Assembly (NCBI GenBank): GCA_030066875.1
Contig: JASJAS010000003.1
Coordinates: forward strand, 1-44,164
DNA length: 44,164 nt
Direction of reading: 5' to 3'
Source: Acidimicrobiia bacterium
Lineage (GTDB): Bacteria; Actinomycetota; Acidimicrobiia; Spongiisociales; UBA5794
Below the pieces are notes generated by a model that saw nothing but the letters and a program-made list of their open reading frames with translations, did not search any database and had not been told where the DNA came from. The position numbers were made by a program, and so were the translations under genes. Positions 27,096 through 37,900 of this stretch are shown here, piece by piece; position 1 is the stretch's first letter; every line of letters begins with the position of its first letter.

Positions 27096-28829
27096 TCACA
27101 CCGCCAACAGGGCCTCGGGGATGTCGACGACTTTGGCGCGGAAGTACTCGCCGAGCGCCTTGCCCTGCGGGTCGAGCTTGTTGGACGAGGAAACGCCGTC
27201 ACCTAGATAGCCCACCAGAAGGAAGTTGATTGCCCGCAGATTTGGCAGCAGATAGCGGTCCACCTGCAGCGGCTCGGTCTCGGGGAGGAGTTGCCGCAGC
27301 CGCTCCGTCGTGAGGAAAGCGGCGAGCCATTCGTAGGCGGCGTCGCTACGCGCCCACACCCCAAGGTTGGCGTCCCCACCCTTGTCGCCGGATCTCGCTC
27401 CAACCACACGACCGATCGGCACCCTAATGGTGGGGCCCTGGTCGAGGCGGGTCACGACCGCCGGTTCGGTGTACCCGGCGGGTCCATCGCTTGCGGGCGG
27501 TGGCGCCACCTCCAGTTGCGTGCCATCTACGTCGACCTGTGACGGCGGCTGGGCAACCAAACTGGGCCAGTACTCGAGGACGGGAGAACCTGCCCCCGGG
27601 GGCGACGTGAGAGTGAAACCGGGATAGCTGGCTAGGACCAGTTCGACTACGGCGTTGGAGAACCGGCGACCCACCTTGTCGCCGTCTCGGTCGACGACCG
27701 TGACCTTCAGGTAGGCGAACGCTGCCTCGTGATTCGGCGGGTCCTGGTGCTCGGTGCGCAGCAGTTGCACATCTACCTCGTCAAACCGCTCTGCCCCTCC
27801 CAGGGCGCTCCACAGCGCGTTCAGCGCCATCTCGGCCTTGGCCTCTATGTCCATGCCGGCGACGATCATCGTCATGGAGTTGCGGAACCCGCTGTGGCTG
27901 GTGGCCGACACCTTCGTTGTTGCCGGCGGAGCCGAACCTTTGGTGCCGCTGATCTTGACGCGATTCTCTCCGACCTGTTCAAGACGCAGTGTGTCGAGGT
28001 GGGCAACCACGTCTGGGTTGGGGTAGGCCGGTGCCCCAATCTCGTAGAGCAGTTGGGCGGTCACGGTGCCGGTCGACACCAGGCCCCCGGTGTTGGGGTG
28101 CTTGGTGATGACCGCGCTGCCATCCTCCGCCACTTCGGCGATGGGGAACCCGGGGATGCCCTCCACCTCGGCGAGGAAGGAATAGTTGCCTCCGGTGGCT
28201 TGGGCTCCGCATTCGATGACATGTCCTGCCGCGACGGCCCCGGCTATCAAGTCGAAATCGGTTGGCGCCCATCCGTGGTGCCAGGCCGCGGGGCCGACGA
28301 CCAGAGAGGCATCGCTGACCCGGCCCGTGACCACGATGTCTGCCCCGGCTTCGAGACCGGCCGTGATCCCCCACCCGCCGAGGTAGGCGTTGGCAGTGAG
28401 CGCACTGCCCAGTTCGGCAAAGGTCTTGCCGCTGACGTTGTGCCGCAACTCAGTCGCCAGCCGATCCATCTGCGGCATGAGATCATCACCGCTCACTGCG
28501 GCCACCCTGGCTTCCCGGCCCAGGCTGCGGGCCATTTCAGCAACCGCTGCGGCTAGACCCTGGGGGTTCAACCCGCCGGCATTGACAACGACCTTGATGC
28601 CCTTGTCCAGACACAGTTCGAGCACACCGCCCATGTGGTCGAGAAATTGCCGGGCGTAGCCGCGGTCTGGATCCTTGAGCCGCTGCCGGGCAAGGATCGC
28701 CATCGTCAGCTCTGCAAGGTAGTCACCGGTGAGAACGTCGATGGGACCGCCGGTGACCATCTCGTAAGCAGCCGTGTGGCGATCTCCGAGGAAGCCTGAA
28801 CAGTTTGCGATGCGAATCGGTTGTGCCAT
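27096..28829 (-). CDS. AtuA-like / DUF1446 family protein
   Basis: MAQPIRIANCSGFLGDRHTAAYEMVTGGPIDVLTGDYLAELTMAIL..., C-terminal RVVGARSGDKGGDANLGVWARSDAAYEWL. The tracked start at 29537 runs antisense through the GNAT gene and is rejected. Confidence 0.9.
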   Translation of the reverse strand: MAQPIRIANCSGFLGDRHTAAYEMVTGGPIDVLTGDYLAELTMAILARQRLKDPDRGYARQFLDHMGGVLELCLDKGIKVVVNAGGLNPQGLAAAVAEMARSLGREARVAAVSGDDLMPQMDRLATELRHNVSGKTFAELGSALTANAYLGGWGITAGLEAGADIVVTGRVSDASLVVGPAAWHHGWAPTDFDLIAGAVAAGHVIECGAQATGGNYSFLAEVEGIPGFPIAEVAEDGSAVITKHPNTGGLVSTGTVTAQLLYEIGAPAYPNPDVVAHLDTLRLEQVGENRVKISGTKGSAPPATTKVSATSHSGFRNSMTMIVAGMDIEAKAEMALNALWSALGGAERFDEVDVQLLRTEHQDPPNHEAAFAYLKVTVVDRDGDKVGRRFSNAVVELVLASYPGFTLTSPPGAGSPVLEYWPSLVAQPPSQVDVDGTQLEVAPPPASDGPAGYTEPAVVTRLDQGPTIRVPIGRVVGARSGDKGGDANLGVWARSDAAYEWLAAFLTTERLRQLLPETEPLQVDRYLLPNLRAINFLLVGYLGDGVSSSNKLDPQGKALGEYFRAKVVDIPEALLAV

Positions 28830-29806
28830 CAGCCGACCTCCTTTTGCCACGTGACGGCCGTTGACTTGGGGCCGAACCCGACCGCTCGATAGAGATGCTG
28901 CGCCCCGCTGGGGCTGGCCGAATCGACCATGATCATCGCCACCTCGAGCCCCGCCGCCCGCATCGCCGCCATCGATCGGGTGAGCAGCGCTGTGGCGATT
29001 CCCCGTTTGCGCCACTCCCGGAGAACACCAAGCGAGCTTATCCAGGCTTCCGATCTTCCCGCCGCCTCCCAGTCCTCCTCGTATATCTCGTTGTATGCGT
29101 ACCCCACCGGTTGGTCGCCGACAACGGCGACGCACGACAGATCGGGCCGGAATCCGGGGGATTCGATCTTCTCCTTGCGCCATGTGTCTGCTTCGATCGC
29201 CGAGCTTCCCCAGTGATCTGCGAATGAGGCGTTGTAGAGCAGACGGGTCGCTTCGTTGTGCTCTTCTTCCCAGGGAACGACCGTAAAACCCTCTTCCGAT
29301 ACGGATGCGATATCTTGGGCGAGGAACCGCTCCATCTCCCACCAGTGCCGCACCGGTTCGAACCCACGTTGCTCGTATCGAAGAGCCAGGTTCTCCTGTT
29401 GCTTGTAGAGCCAGGTGCACACGTACTTCCGAGCAGCCGGCGATCGAGCGAGTGCGGCCCGCCCGGAGTCGACGGCCCAATCGATCAGCGCATCTTCCAA
29501 GCCCTGGCCACGTGTGGACGGTCGCGCATGAACCCACACATATGCGCGCTGTTCCTCCTCCGCGTCGTCCCGCGCCTGAACCGTGGCGTACCCAAGTGCC
29601 TTCCCGGCTGTCGACCGGGCGATCATCGTTCTCTCTGCCAATGGCTCAAACGCCGAAGTCAGCTCGTGGTGCATTGTCTCCGGACTCCACCGTTCCGGAG
29701 TGCCGTCGAAGTCGGCGATCTCGTTGAACAGTGACGACAATTCGGCGGCATCGTCGGGGACCGCAGGCATCCAGAGGATCTCAGAATCGGTGGGCACACT
29801 CCCCAT
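28829..29806 (-). CDS. Tandem GNAT-domain acetyltransferase
   Basis: Two GNAT-like halves: ARPSTRGQGLEDALIDWAV and LGVLREWRKRGIATALLTRSMAAMRAAGLEVAMIMVDSASPSGAQHLYRAVGF; TGATG overlap with the AtuA-like gene. Confidence 0.88.
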   Translation of the reverse strand: MGSVPTDSEILWMPAVPDDAAELSSLFNEIADFDGTPERWSPETMHHELTSAFEPLAERTMIARSTAGKALGYATVQARDDAEEEQRAYVWVHARPSTRGQGLEDALIDWAVDSGRAALARSPAARKYVCTWLYKQQENLALRYEQRGFEPVRHWWEMERFLAQDIASVSEEGFTVVPWEEEHNEATRLLYNASFADHWGSSAIEADTWRKEKIESPGFRPDLSCVAVVGDQPVGYAYNEIYEEDWEAAGRSEAWISSLGVLREWRKRGIATALLTRSMAAMRAAGLEVAMIMVDSASPSGAQHLYRAVGFGPKSTAVTWQKEVG

Positions 29807-29859
29807 CTCCCGATTATCGCTGATGCACCTAGACGGATGTCGCCACTACCCTTCCGGCC

Positions 29860-30534
29860 ATGAACTTGGGGGACAACCTCTCGCGGTGGACGTTGGGCAG
29901 GATGCAGAACCCGGTGCGGGGTTTCCTGCACGGTGCCGCCGCGCTCGCCTCGATCGTCGGCACGGTGTTTCTCATGACGCGAGCCGACAACTGGCCGGCA
30001 CGGTTTGCGGTCGTTGTCTTCGGGCTCGGCCTGCTGGGGCTGTTCGTGACCAGTTCGCTGTACCACTCGATTCCCTGGCACCAGGTGTGGAAAGTGCGCA
30101 TGCAGCGGCTGGACCACTCGATGATCTTCGTCCTGATCGCTGCCACCTACACCCCCATCGGCGTGCTTATCCTCGATGGGTGGTGGCGTTGGGTGGCCAT
30201 GGTGGTCGCTTGGGGCATCGCCGCCCTTGGCATCATGCAGCGGATCTTCTCGACGATGGATCGTCACAAGTTCTCGTTCAGCCTGATGGTGATTCTGGGG
30301 TGGCTGTCGCTGCCGATCATGTTCCCGCTAGCGAGCCGCGCCGGATTCGCCGCAGTGGTGATGATGGCGATCGGCGGGATCCTCTACACCGTGGGGATGC
30401 TCTTCAAAGTGACCAGATGGCCCCGGCTTTGGCCGCGTGTCTTCTCGGCCCACGAGCTGTTCCACGTCTTTGTCGTGGCCGCTTCAGCGTTCCACTGGAC
30501 TGCAACCTACCGCTACGTTCTGACCGCCGCCTAG
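29860..30534 (+). CDS. Hemolysin III / PAQR family membrane protein
   Basis: RGFLHGAAALASIVGTVFL, SSLYHSIPW, RLDHSMIFVLIAATYTPI, SAHELFHVFVVAASAFHW. Confidence 0.93.
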   Translation: MNLGDNLSRWTLGRMQNPVRGFLHGAAALASIVGTVFLMTRADNWPARFAVVVFGLGLLGLFVTSSLYHSIPWHQVWKVRMQRLDHSMIFVLIAATYTPIGVLILDGWWRWVAMVVAWGIAALGIMQRIFSTMDRHKFSFSLMVILGWLSLPIMFPLASRAGFAAVVMMAIGGILYTVGMLFKVTRWPRLWPRVFSAHELFHVFVVAASAFHWTATYRYVLTAA

Positions 30535-30887
30535 CGTGACTGGCGCCGTGGGCGCTGTAGAACCAGCAGTTGCCCTGGTTCGTAGCCGCCGTTGTGATAC
30601 GAGTATTGCTCTCCACCGTCGAACACCAGCACATCACCTGGGCCGACGAGCGCGGTCTCACCCTCGCAAGTGAACTGCACCTCACCCCGCAGACCCACGT
30701 AGATCTTCTCGTTGCGAAGTTCGGCAAAGGGAGGATGCTCGGCACCGATCGGCACCCCGACCACGGCCAGCGAAAGCTGTGTGAATGAGCCCGGCGTCAT
30801 GTCCCGCACCGTGAGATTCCCGATGGGGAACGGAGCCTCGCCGTCGTACGTCTTGAGTTCCACGTTTGTTCCTCCGCTGGGACGCAT
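30531..30887 (-). CDS. Cupin-domain protein
   Basis: Beta-rich cupin-like pattern ELRNEKIYVGLRGEVQFTCEGETALVGPGDVLVFDGGEQYSYHNGG. Confidence 0.8.
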   Translation of the reverse strand: MRPSGGTNVELKTYDGEAPFPIGNLTVRDMTPGSFTQLSLAVVGVPIGAEHPPFAELRNEKIYVGLRGEVQFTCEGETALVGPGDVLVFDGGEQYSYHNGGYEPGQLLVLQRPRRQSR

Positions 30888-31005
30888 TGGATGCTATTGG
30901 CGAAACCGGCAGCGGCCCAATCCCGTCGACCGTTGGGGAAGGAGTGCAAGCTCTAAGCTCTAGGCAACGCCAACCAGGCCCTTCTTTCGACCTCCGATTG
31001 CCCAC

Positions 31006-32424
31006 ATGACCACAACAGAAACCAAGCGGTCGAAACGCGAGATCCCTACCCGGGCCATCGGTCTGATCACCGCCGGCACCTTCTTTCTGATCCCCCTGGT
31101 CTTCGAATTCAACGACCTGTCGGAGGCCGGCCACCGCATGTTTGCCATCTTCCTCCTGGCAATCGTGCTCTGGGTAACCGAGGCAATCCCGCTCTACGCC
31201 ACCGCGGTGTTGATCATCATCCTCGAGATTCTGATGGTGAGCGACCAAGCCTTGGTCGGCTTGCCCGCAGCCTTTGAGCCGCGTGAGTTCCGTGACTACT
31301 TCGCCGCCCTGGCCGACCCGGTGCTGATGCTGTTCCTGGGCGGGTTCTTCCTCGCGATGGGGGCGTCGAAGTTCCGGCTCGACCGGGCAATGGCGGCCAC
31401 CTTGTTGCGTCCTTTCGGCGACAACCCGGCCCGGATCATGCTGGGTCTGATGCTGATCACCGGCGGCTTCTCCATGTTCATGTCGAACACGGCAACGACC
31501 GCCACGATGATGGCCGTGGTGCTGCCGGTTGTGGCCGCGCTGGCTCCGGAGGATCGCCTCCGCACCGGGATGGTTCTGGCGATACCCATTGCCGCCAACA
31601 TCGGCGGCATCGGCACCCCGGTGGGCACACCTCCAAACGCGATCGCCATCGGGCAGTTGGCCGCCTCCGGGATTCCGGTCAGTTTCGGCAAGTGGATGGT
31701 GATGGCGGTCCCCGCGGCAGCCGCCCTGCTGCTGATCACCTGGTGGCTGCTGCGCCGCCTCTTCCCCTCGAACACAACCACCCTCACGCTCAACCTCGAG
31801 GCCGAGTTCGATAAGACGCGGGAGGCCCGCATCTTCTATGCGGTCTTCGCCCTGACCGTGGTGCTGTGGCTGACCGAGTCGTTTCACGGGATCAGCTCGA
31901 GCATCGTGGGGTTCATCCCGGTAGTGGTGCTCCTGGCAACACAGGTCTTCAAGGACAAGGACATCCAGAACGTGCAGTGGCACGTGCTGTGGCTGGTGGC
32001 GGGCGGCATCGCCCTCGGCCGCGGCGTTGCCGACTCCGGACTCGATTCATGGCTCATCGGACTCATCTCCTGGGAGAACATCGGCCCGGCAGTGATTGCT
32101 GCAGCCTTTGCCGTGGTTGCCTTGATCTTGTCGACCGTGATCTCGAACAGCGCGAGCGCCAACCTCCTGGTGCCGATCGGCCTTTCGCTTGCCGCCGGCA
32201 CCGCGGTCGACCTCGACCCGCTCATCGTCGGCTTTGTCATTGCCATCGGGGCTTCGCTCGCCATGGCGCTGCCGATCTCGACGCCACCCAACGCCATCGC
32301 TTACAGCTCGGGGATGATCAAGACTGGTGATATGGCGCGCGCCGGCCTCGTGGTAGGCCTCATCGGGCTCGTGCTGTTTCTGGTTGTCTCTCCGGCAATC
32401 TGGTCTGTGCTGGGGATCGCATGA
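31006..32424 (+). CDS. SLC13 (DASS, divalent anion:Na+ symporter) family permease
   Basis: Multi-TM with SNTATTATMMAVVLPVV, NIGGIGTPVGTPPNAIAIG, and second half SNSASANLLVPIGLSL...LPISTPPNAIAYSSG. Confidence 0.93.
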   Translation: MTTTETKRSKREIPTRAIGLITAGTFFLIPLVFEFNDLSEAGHRMFAIFLLAIVLWVTEAIPLYATAVLIIILEILMVSDQALVGLPAAFEPREFRDYFAALADPVLMLFLGGFFLAMGASKFRLDRAMAATLLRPFGDNPARIMLGLMLITGGFSMFMSNTATTATMMAVVLPVVAALAPEDRLRTGMVLAIPIAANIGGIGTPVGTPPNAIAIGQLAASGIPVSFGKWMVMAVPAAAALLLITWWLLRRLFPSNTTTLTLNLEAEFDKTREARIFYAVFALTVVLWLTESFHGISSSIVGFIPVVVLLATQVFKDKDIQNVQWHVLWLVAGGIALGRGVADSGLDSWLIGLISWENIGPAVIAAAFAVVALILSTVISNSASANLLVPIGLSLAAGTAVDLDPLIVGFVIAIGASLAMALPISTPPNAIAYSSGMIKTGDMARAGLVVGLIGLVLFLVVSPAIWSVLGIA

Positions 32425-34409
32425 CGTCCCACCCGACCATTGTCGACGTCGTGTTCTGTGTCTCGAGTGACCCAGCCACGCTCGGCGAACTCGAGCGCGA
32501 CCTCACGGAGCTGGCAGAAGGGGCGTTCATCGTGCGCACCGTTTCTTCCACGGAGGAGTTGGCGGCGGCCGCCAGCGCCGCCGGCGCCGAGGGAGAGCTG
32601 GTACCGCTGGTCTTCGTCGACGAACACCTGAGCGACGCCTCCGGAGTCGAAACCTTGCTTGGCATGCACGACCACGCCGAGTTGCACAGCGCCCGCAAGG
32701 TGCTGATCGCCGAAAGCGTCAGCCAGGAGGACCTGCATCGGGCGGCTTCCGCCGGGGCCCTCGACGGCACGCTGGCGGTGCCCTGGAGTGTTCCCCAGCT
32801 GAGGTCGCTGGTGTCGCGCTTGGTCACCCAGTACTACATCGCAGAGGCCCCCCAGGAAGTCGACGAAGTAACTGAAGTGGTCGATGTCGATGTCCTGTCC
32901 AAAGCGTTTATCGAGGTCGAGGAGCGGGCCAAGGAAGCATCTGAGCGGCTCGAGCGGCTGCAACGGTCCTTCCTCGATGACCGAGCGCTCTCCGATGACG
33001 AGGTAGAAACCCTGCTGATCGAAGAGATCGACCGGGCGCTGGACAACCCGCCGCGAACCACGGTGCTTGCCGGAACCAGGATTCTCAGCGCCGGCGACCT
33101 GGTGGATGGAATCAGGGTGGTGGTCAAAGGCCGGGTGCACCTCACCATCGACGTCGACGACCGCTCCATCGGTTTCCACGCCCGCACCGCCGGGCGGGTG
33201 ATCGGGTTGAACACGATCGCCCAGGCGGAGACCCGGGCCCTGTTCAATGTGGAGGCGATCGAGGACACCACCTTCATTCCGCTGACGTTGCAGCAGCTCG
33301 ACGAGGCACTCCGCCACAGCCCGACGCTGGCGATTCATCTTGTTTCGGTGCTACTGCGGGGCATGGCCCGTCGTAACCAGCGGTCCATCGAACTGCGGCT
33401 GCAGGTAGACAAACTGGTCCGCGACCTCGCTAAGGAGCGTGACGAACTCGCCGCCACCCTTGACCAACTCAACCGTACCCAGGCACGGTTGATCGAATCC
33501 GAGAAGCTGGCCACCCTTGGCCAGTTGGCAGCCGGGGTGGGTCACGAGCTGAACAATCCGGCAGCGGTGGTGAGCCGCGCCACCGACTTCTTGACAGAGG
33601 ACATCGAACACCTGACTGCGGGAATCCCGGGTGGTGAGCTGTTCGTCGATGCGGTGCGCACTGCGCGGGACAGAAAACCGATGTCCACCCGAGAGCAGCG
33701 CCAGCGGCGCAACGACCTAGCGGCAGTTGTCGGTGACGTGAGCCTGGCGCGGCGGCTGGTGGCAATCGGGATCGACACCGAGGAGGCGTACCGGGAGCTG
33801 TTCGCCGATGCAGCCGATCCTGAGCTGCGGCTCGACCGCATGGAGCGGTTCCACCGCATCGGGACCACGCTACGCAATGTGAATGCGGCAGCCCATCGGA
33901 TCGTGCGGCTGGTGGGCTCGCTGCGGTCGTATGCCCGCAGCGACGAGATCGTTGAAGCCTTCGACGTGCGCACCGGGATCGAGGAGACGCTGCTGCTCTT
34001 GGGCCACGACCTGGGCCACGTCGATGTGGAGACCAGCTATGCGGATGAAATCCCGGCGATCAGCGGGTATCCGGGCGATCTCAACCAGGTGTGGACCAAC
34101 CTGATAAGCAACGCCATCCATGCGATGGATGAGGACAACGCCCGGCTCAACATCGATGTCGGGGCCGACGACGGCAACGTGGCGGTGTGCATCACAGACA
34201 ACGGGCACGGCATTGCGGAAGAGAATCTGGAGAGGATCTTCGAGCCGGCGTTCACCACCAAGGCGGGTCGGGTGGAGTTTGGGTTGGGGTTGGGTTTGCA
34301 GATCGTGAAAGACATCGTGGTGCGGCACAATGGGTCGGTCACGGTGGAGTCGGAGCCGGGCCGGACCTGTTTCCGGATACTGCTGCCGAGAGCAGGAGAG
34401 ATTGAATGA
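32421..34409 (+). CDS. Soluble sensor histidine kinase: degenerate receiver + cyclic-nucleotide-binding-like domain + HisKA/HATPase
   Basis: H-box GQLAAGVGHELNNPAAVVSRA, N-box NQVWTNLISNAIHAM, G boxes ITDNGHGIAEENLERIFEPAFTTKAGRVEFGLGLGLQIVKDIV; N-terminal REC-like fold and CNMP-like middle; no TM. Confidence 0.9.
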   Translation: MTSHPTIVDVVFCVSSDPATLGELERDLTELAEGAFIVRTVSSTEELAAAASAAGAEGELVPLVFVDEHLSDASGVETLLGMHDHAELHSARKVLIAESVSQEDLHRAASAGALDGTLAVPWSVPQLRSLVSRLVTQYYIAEAPQEVDEVTEVVDVDVLSKAFIEVEERAKEASERLERLQRSFLDDRALSDDEVETLLIEEIDRALDNPPRTTVLAGTRILSAGDLVDGIRVVVKGRVHLTIDVDDRSIGFHARTAGRVIGLNTIAQAETRALFNVEAIEDTTFIPLTLQQLDEALRHSPTLAIHLVSVLLRGMARRNQRSIELRLQVDKLVRDLAKERDELAATLDQLNRTQARLIESEKLATLGQLAAGVGHELNNPAAVVSRATDFLTEDIEHLTAGIPGGELFVDAVRTARDRKPMSTREQRQRRNDLAAVVGDVSLARRLVAIGIDTEEAYRELFADAADPELRLDRMERFHRIGTTLRNVNAAAHRIVRLVGSLRSYARSDEIVEAFDVRTGIEETLLLLGHDLGHVDVETSYADEIPAISGYPGDLNQVWTNLISNAIHAMDEDNARLNIDVGADDGNVAVCITDNGHGIAEENLERIFEPAFTTKAGRVEFGLGLGLQIVKDIVVRHNGSVTVESEPGRTCFRILLPRAGEIE

Positions 34410-34891
34410 GCCGTCTGGTCATCTTGTGTATCGAGGATGAGGACGAGGTGCGTGATGCCGTGGTGCGCGACCTCGAGGTCTTCGAGCCGACGTTCCTGGT
34501 CGAGATGGCGGAGGACGCCGATGACGCCCGGGCAGTGGTGAACGAGCTGGAGGCGGCGGGAGAGGAGATCGCACTGGTGATCGCCGACCACCGGCTGCCG
34601 GGGATGCAGGGAACAGACTTCCTCATCGAGCTCCACGGCGACCCGGAGACGGCCCGAGCCCGCAAGGTGCTGCTCACCGGCCAGGCGGGACACGAGGACA
34701 CGATCAGGGCAATCAACCGGGCGAACCTCGACCACTACATCTCGAAACCGTGGACCGAGCAGGAGCTGCACTCGGTAGTGCGGGAGCAGCTGACTGAGTA
34801 CGTGCTGCGGAACGTTGAGGACGTGCTGCCCTACGTGGCGATGCTCGATGGTCCGCGGTTGTTGGAACGAGTCGCACGGGACACGACCTAG
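34406..34891 (+). CDS. Single-domain response regulator (CheY-like, no output domain)
   Basis: LVILCIEDEDEVRDAV, IALVIADHRLPGMQGTDFL, RKVLLTGQAG, HYISKPWTEQEL; 4-nt overlap with the kinase gene. Confidence 0.93.
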   Translation: MSRLVILCIEDEDEVRDAVVRDLEVFEPTFLVEMAEDADDARAVVNELEAAGEEIALVIADHRLPGMQGTDFLIELHGDPETARARKVLLTGQAGHEDTIRAINRANLDHYISKPWTEQELHSVVREQLTEYVLRNVEDVLPYVAMLDGPRLLERVARDTT

Positions 34892-34935
34892 TCGTCGGCA
34901 GGGCAGGGGTCGAAGGGCGATCCCCCATGCATTTC

Positions 34936-37900
34936 TCAGCCGCCCTGCAACTCCTCCAAGGTCGGGCACGGGTCGATCTCATAGAGCGAGCATTCAGCCT
35001 CCGTGAATCCCCGTCGCAGCGAGGCCTTGACGGCGCCGACCAGCCGGTCGGGGTCGAGGGTCATGACGGTCCACGGCCCGTTGCCGGTACCAACCACCAG
35101 GGTCTCTTCGTCCAGCCACCAGGTATCCGACGGGTTGGGGAGGGGGATCGCGTGTCGGAGCTCACCCTCGTCGGTGTAGATCCGCACCCAACCATCCCCC
35201 GCTGCCACGGCCACCAAATCTCCGCTCGGTGAGGTGGCCAAGCCCCAGACGGCATCCGCCACCTGCCCGGTCACCGGCCGGAACTCGAAGGTGTCGAGAT
35301 CGAGAAGCGCCACCCCGGTGTCGAAGCCATCCGTAACCCAGATCCGGTTCCGGGCGCGGTCGTGCTCGGTCCGGTTCCCTGACGCAACGACTTCAAGAAC
35401 CTCTTCGCCCGTCGCTCGATCGCGCACCTCAATCGGGTGGTCCCGACCCCGGTGGAGCACGATGTAGTCCTCGGTAAGCAGCGAAGTCAGCCACCCCCGT
35501 CGGGAACCCTCCTGGACGCCGAGTGACAGCCGCGAGGTCTCAGTGAAGGTAGAGGTGTCCCAGATGGAGACGAAGACCTCGGTCTCGCCCGCCTCGGTCT
35601 CTTGGGAGTCGAAGATCATGAACTCGGTTCCGTCCCTTGATCCCTGGAGCGCGATTTCGCCCGCGGGGTGTGGTCTACCGTTAGGGCACGGATCGTGGGC
35701 AAGGGCGGCCTGTTCTTCCATCCAGCATCCGGCGATCTCGGTGAATTCGCCGGTCGACAAATCCAACACCTCGAGCGGCCCGTGCTCCCTCACGCCAGCA
35801 GGCGACTCGCGAAACCGGAACATGACCGCCCGATCCCCTGGGAGCGGCGCAAGCCAGGCGCCGTCCCCGTAGGGAATCGCCTCACCGAGATCGCCGGTGG
35901 ACGAGTCGACCGGGTAGAGAACCCACTCCGCGGTTGCGTAGTCGTAGACGTCGGCCACTACCGTGCCGTCGGAGGTCCAAAAGATGGAGTTCCAGCCCAC
36001 GTACAGGCCGAGCGGCACCGTGTTGAGGTCCCCCAGGTCGATGTCTGTTGTGTTCCACTTCGACACGACACCACTACCCGCAAGGTAGAGGTGATCTTCA
36101 CCCAGGATCATGCTCGATGCGAGGACTGGTTGGATGGTGTCGATGAGCTCCCCGGTCACAGGGTCGAAGAGCAGCGTCGATTCCGAAAAGGTGCCGATGG
36201 CGAGGACATCACCCGCAGGGGAGAACGTCGCGCCAAAGCCCAGGCTGTCGCCGATGTGGAGAAGGTCGATCCGTTCACCGGTGGTCGCTTCCTCGAGCAC
36301 AACCGGAAACGGTCCCTGATCGATTCCTACTAGCAACTCACCGTCCGGCGACAGGGCTCCGTCCGAATAGGGAAGCTCCCTGACAATGGTCCAATCGGCG
36401 GTGTCGACGAGCCACGACCTCGGCTCCGTATTGAGGCCGCTGAGCATCGCCGCCAGGGTGCCTTCCCGAGCAAAGACCACGTCGCCCAAATCGTTGGGGG
36501 GGATCGGGTGTTGGTAGACCGCGTCCCAGGTGGTGGTGTCGACGAACTGGAAAGTAAGCCCTTTCCAATCGCAGTCCTGCACTGCCACGCCAAGCAGTCC
36601 CAGGTCAGATCTCCACGAACCCGGGCCAGCCCAAGCAAGACATGCACCTTCGACCTCGACCACTTGAGTGTGCACTAGCTCACCCGAGTCCGCGTCGAAC
36701 ACCAGCAGCCGGGGGTCGGGAGAACCGTCGGCGTCACTGGCTTCGCCACCGAAGGTGGATTTGTCGCGCTCGTCGACTACCGAGGCGACGACGTATTCGC
36801 CGTCCGACGAGTATGCCACAGAGCCCAGAGCTTCTGGTCCCGGCTCCTGATACGACCAGAGCTCTGTTTCCATCGTTGCGCTGTCAAACACGACCAATTG
36901 CTGGCCATGGGCTACTGCCACCGTGGACCCGTCGGGGGATACGTCGGCGTTGGTCCACGATTCAGCGTCGAGTTCGTCGTAGCGGCCCGCCGACCGATCC
37001 GCCGCTTTGGCGGTGCGTAGCGCAGTCTCCAGCGCCGGGCCCAGCTCCTCGCCCTCCGGGAGGGTCTCGACGGCGAGCACCGCGAGGTTCATCGCCAACG
37101 CGGGATCCTCCTCCACGGCAGCGACCGCGCTCGATGCCAGATCGCGAGCCCTCGCCACCAACTCCTCACGCTCGGCGCGCTGCTGAGCCAGAAATGCAAC
37201 GATCGCCAGAACCGCAGCAACCACTGCGGCTGACGCAAACGCGGTCAGTACCAGACGCCGGTTGCGGCGGCGCCGGGTTTGCGCCAGCTCTGCCGCCTCA
37301 CGGCTCACTTCGAGAAACTCCTTTTCCGGCGCAGTGAGCGCAATGTCGGTTTCAGCGGCGAAGTGCTCGTAATGATCGAGACGTCCGCCGCTGATCAGAT
37401 ACGCCGCCTGCCGGTTCGAGCCCTGCCATTCACCGACCGCCGCTGCCAGCCGCCGATACACCACCAGGTCGTCCCGACGTTCGTCTATCCAGGACCGGAG
37501 CCGATCCCAGCGCGACAGCAGTGCCTCGTGAGCGACCTCCACAGTGGGCTCACGAGTTTCCGGGTCGCGGTCAAAGGTCAGCAGCCGATGTTTCCCAAAG
37601 TCATCGAGCACCCGATCAAGAGCTGCAGCCTCGATCCCCAAGCCGTGCAGCTCAGTCAGCGGGATCCGCCGGCGGGTGTCCTCGGAACCCTCCTCCACCG
37701 TCACCAGTCTCAGGAACACCTGCTGAGCTGCAGCCCTGCCTGGAATCTCGAACTGGGCGTACAACTCCTCGGCGCGGCGCCCCAGCGCCCCCATCACCCC
37801 GGCGGTCTTCTCATAGCCACCGAGGCTCAGTTGGTCACCGCTTCTCCGTTCGAACAGCTCGGTGAGCGCATACTCCAACAGCGGCAGCGCCCCGGGCTGG

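Noticed and set aside
27096-29537. 813-aa ORF as a fusion protein including ~235 aa before MAQPIRIANCSG
   Set aside because: The N-terminal part lies on the same strand but a different frame over the clear GNAT gene, is Arg/Gly-rich and has no family resemblance. The AtuA-like protein starts naturally at 28829 with a TGATG junction.
30946-30963. AAGCTCTAAGCTCTAG tandem and similar AGCTCTAG words at 5711 and 9738
   Set aside because: Short words with little shared context; probably chance, with no consistent position relative to genes.
30682-31983. 433-aa minus-strand ORF over cupin/SLC13
   Set aside because: It is Gln/His/Gly-rich shadow translation opposite the well-supported SLC13 permease.
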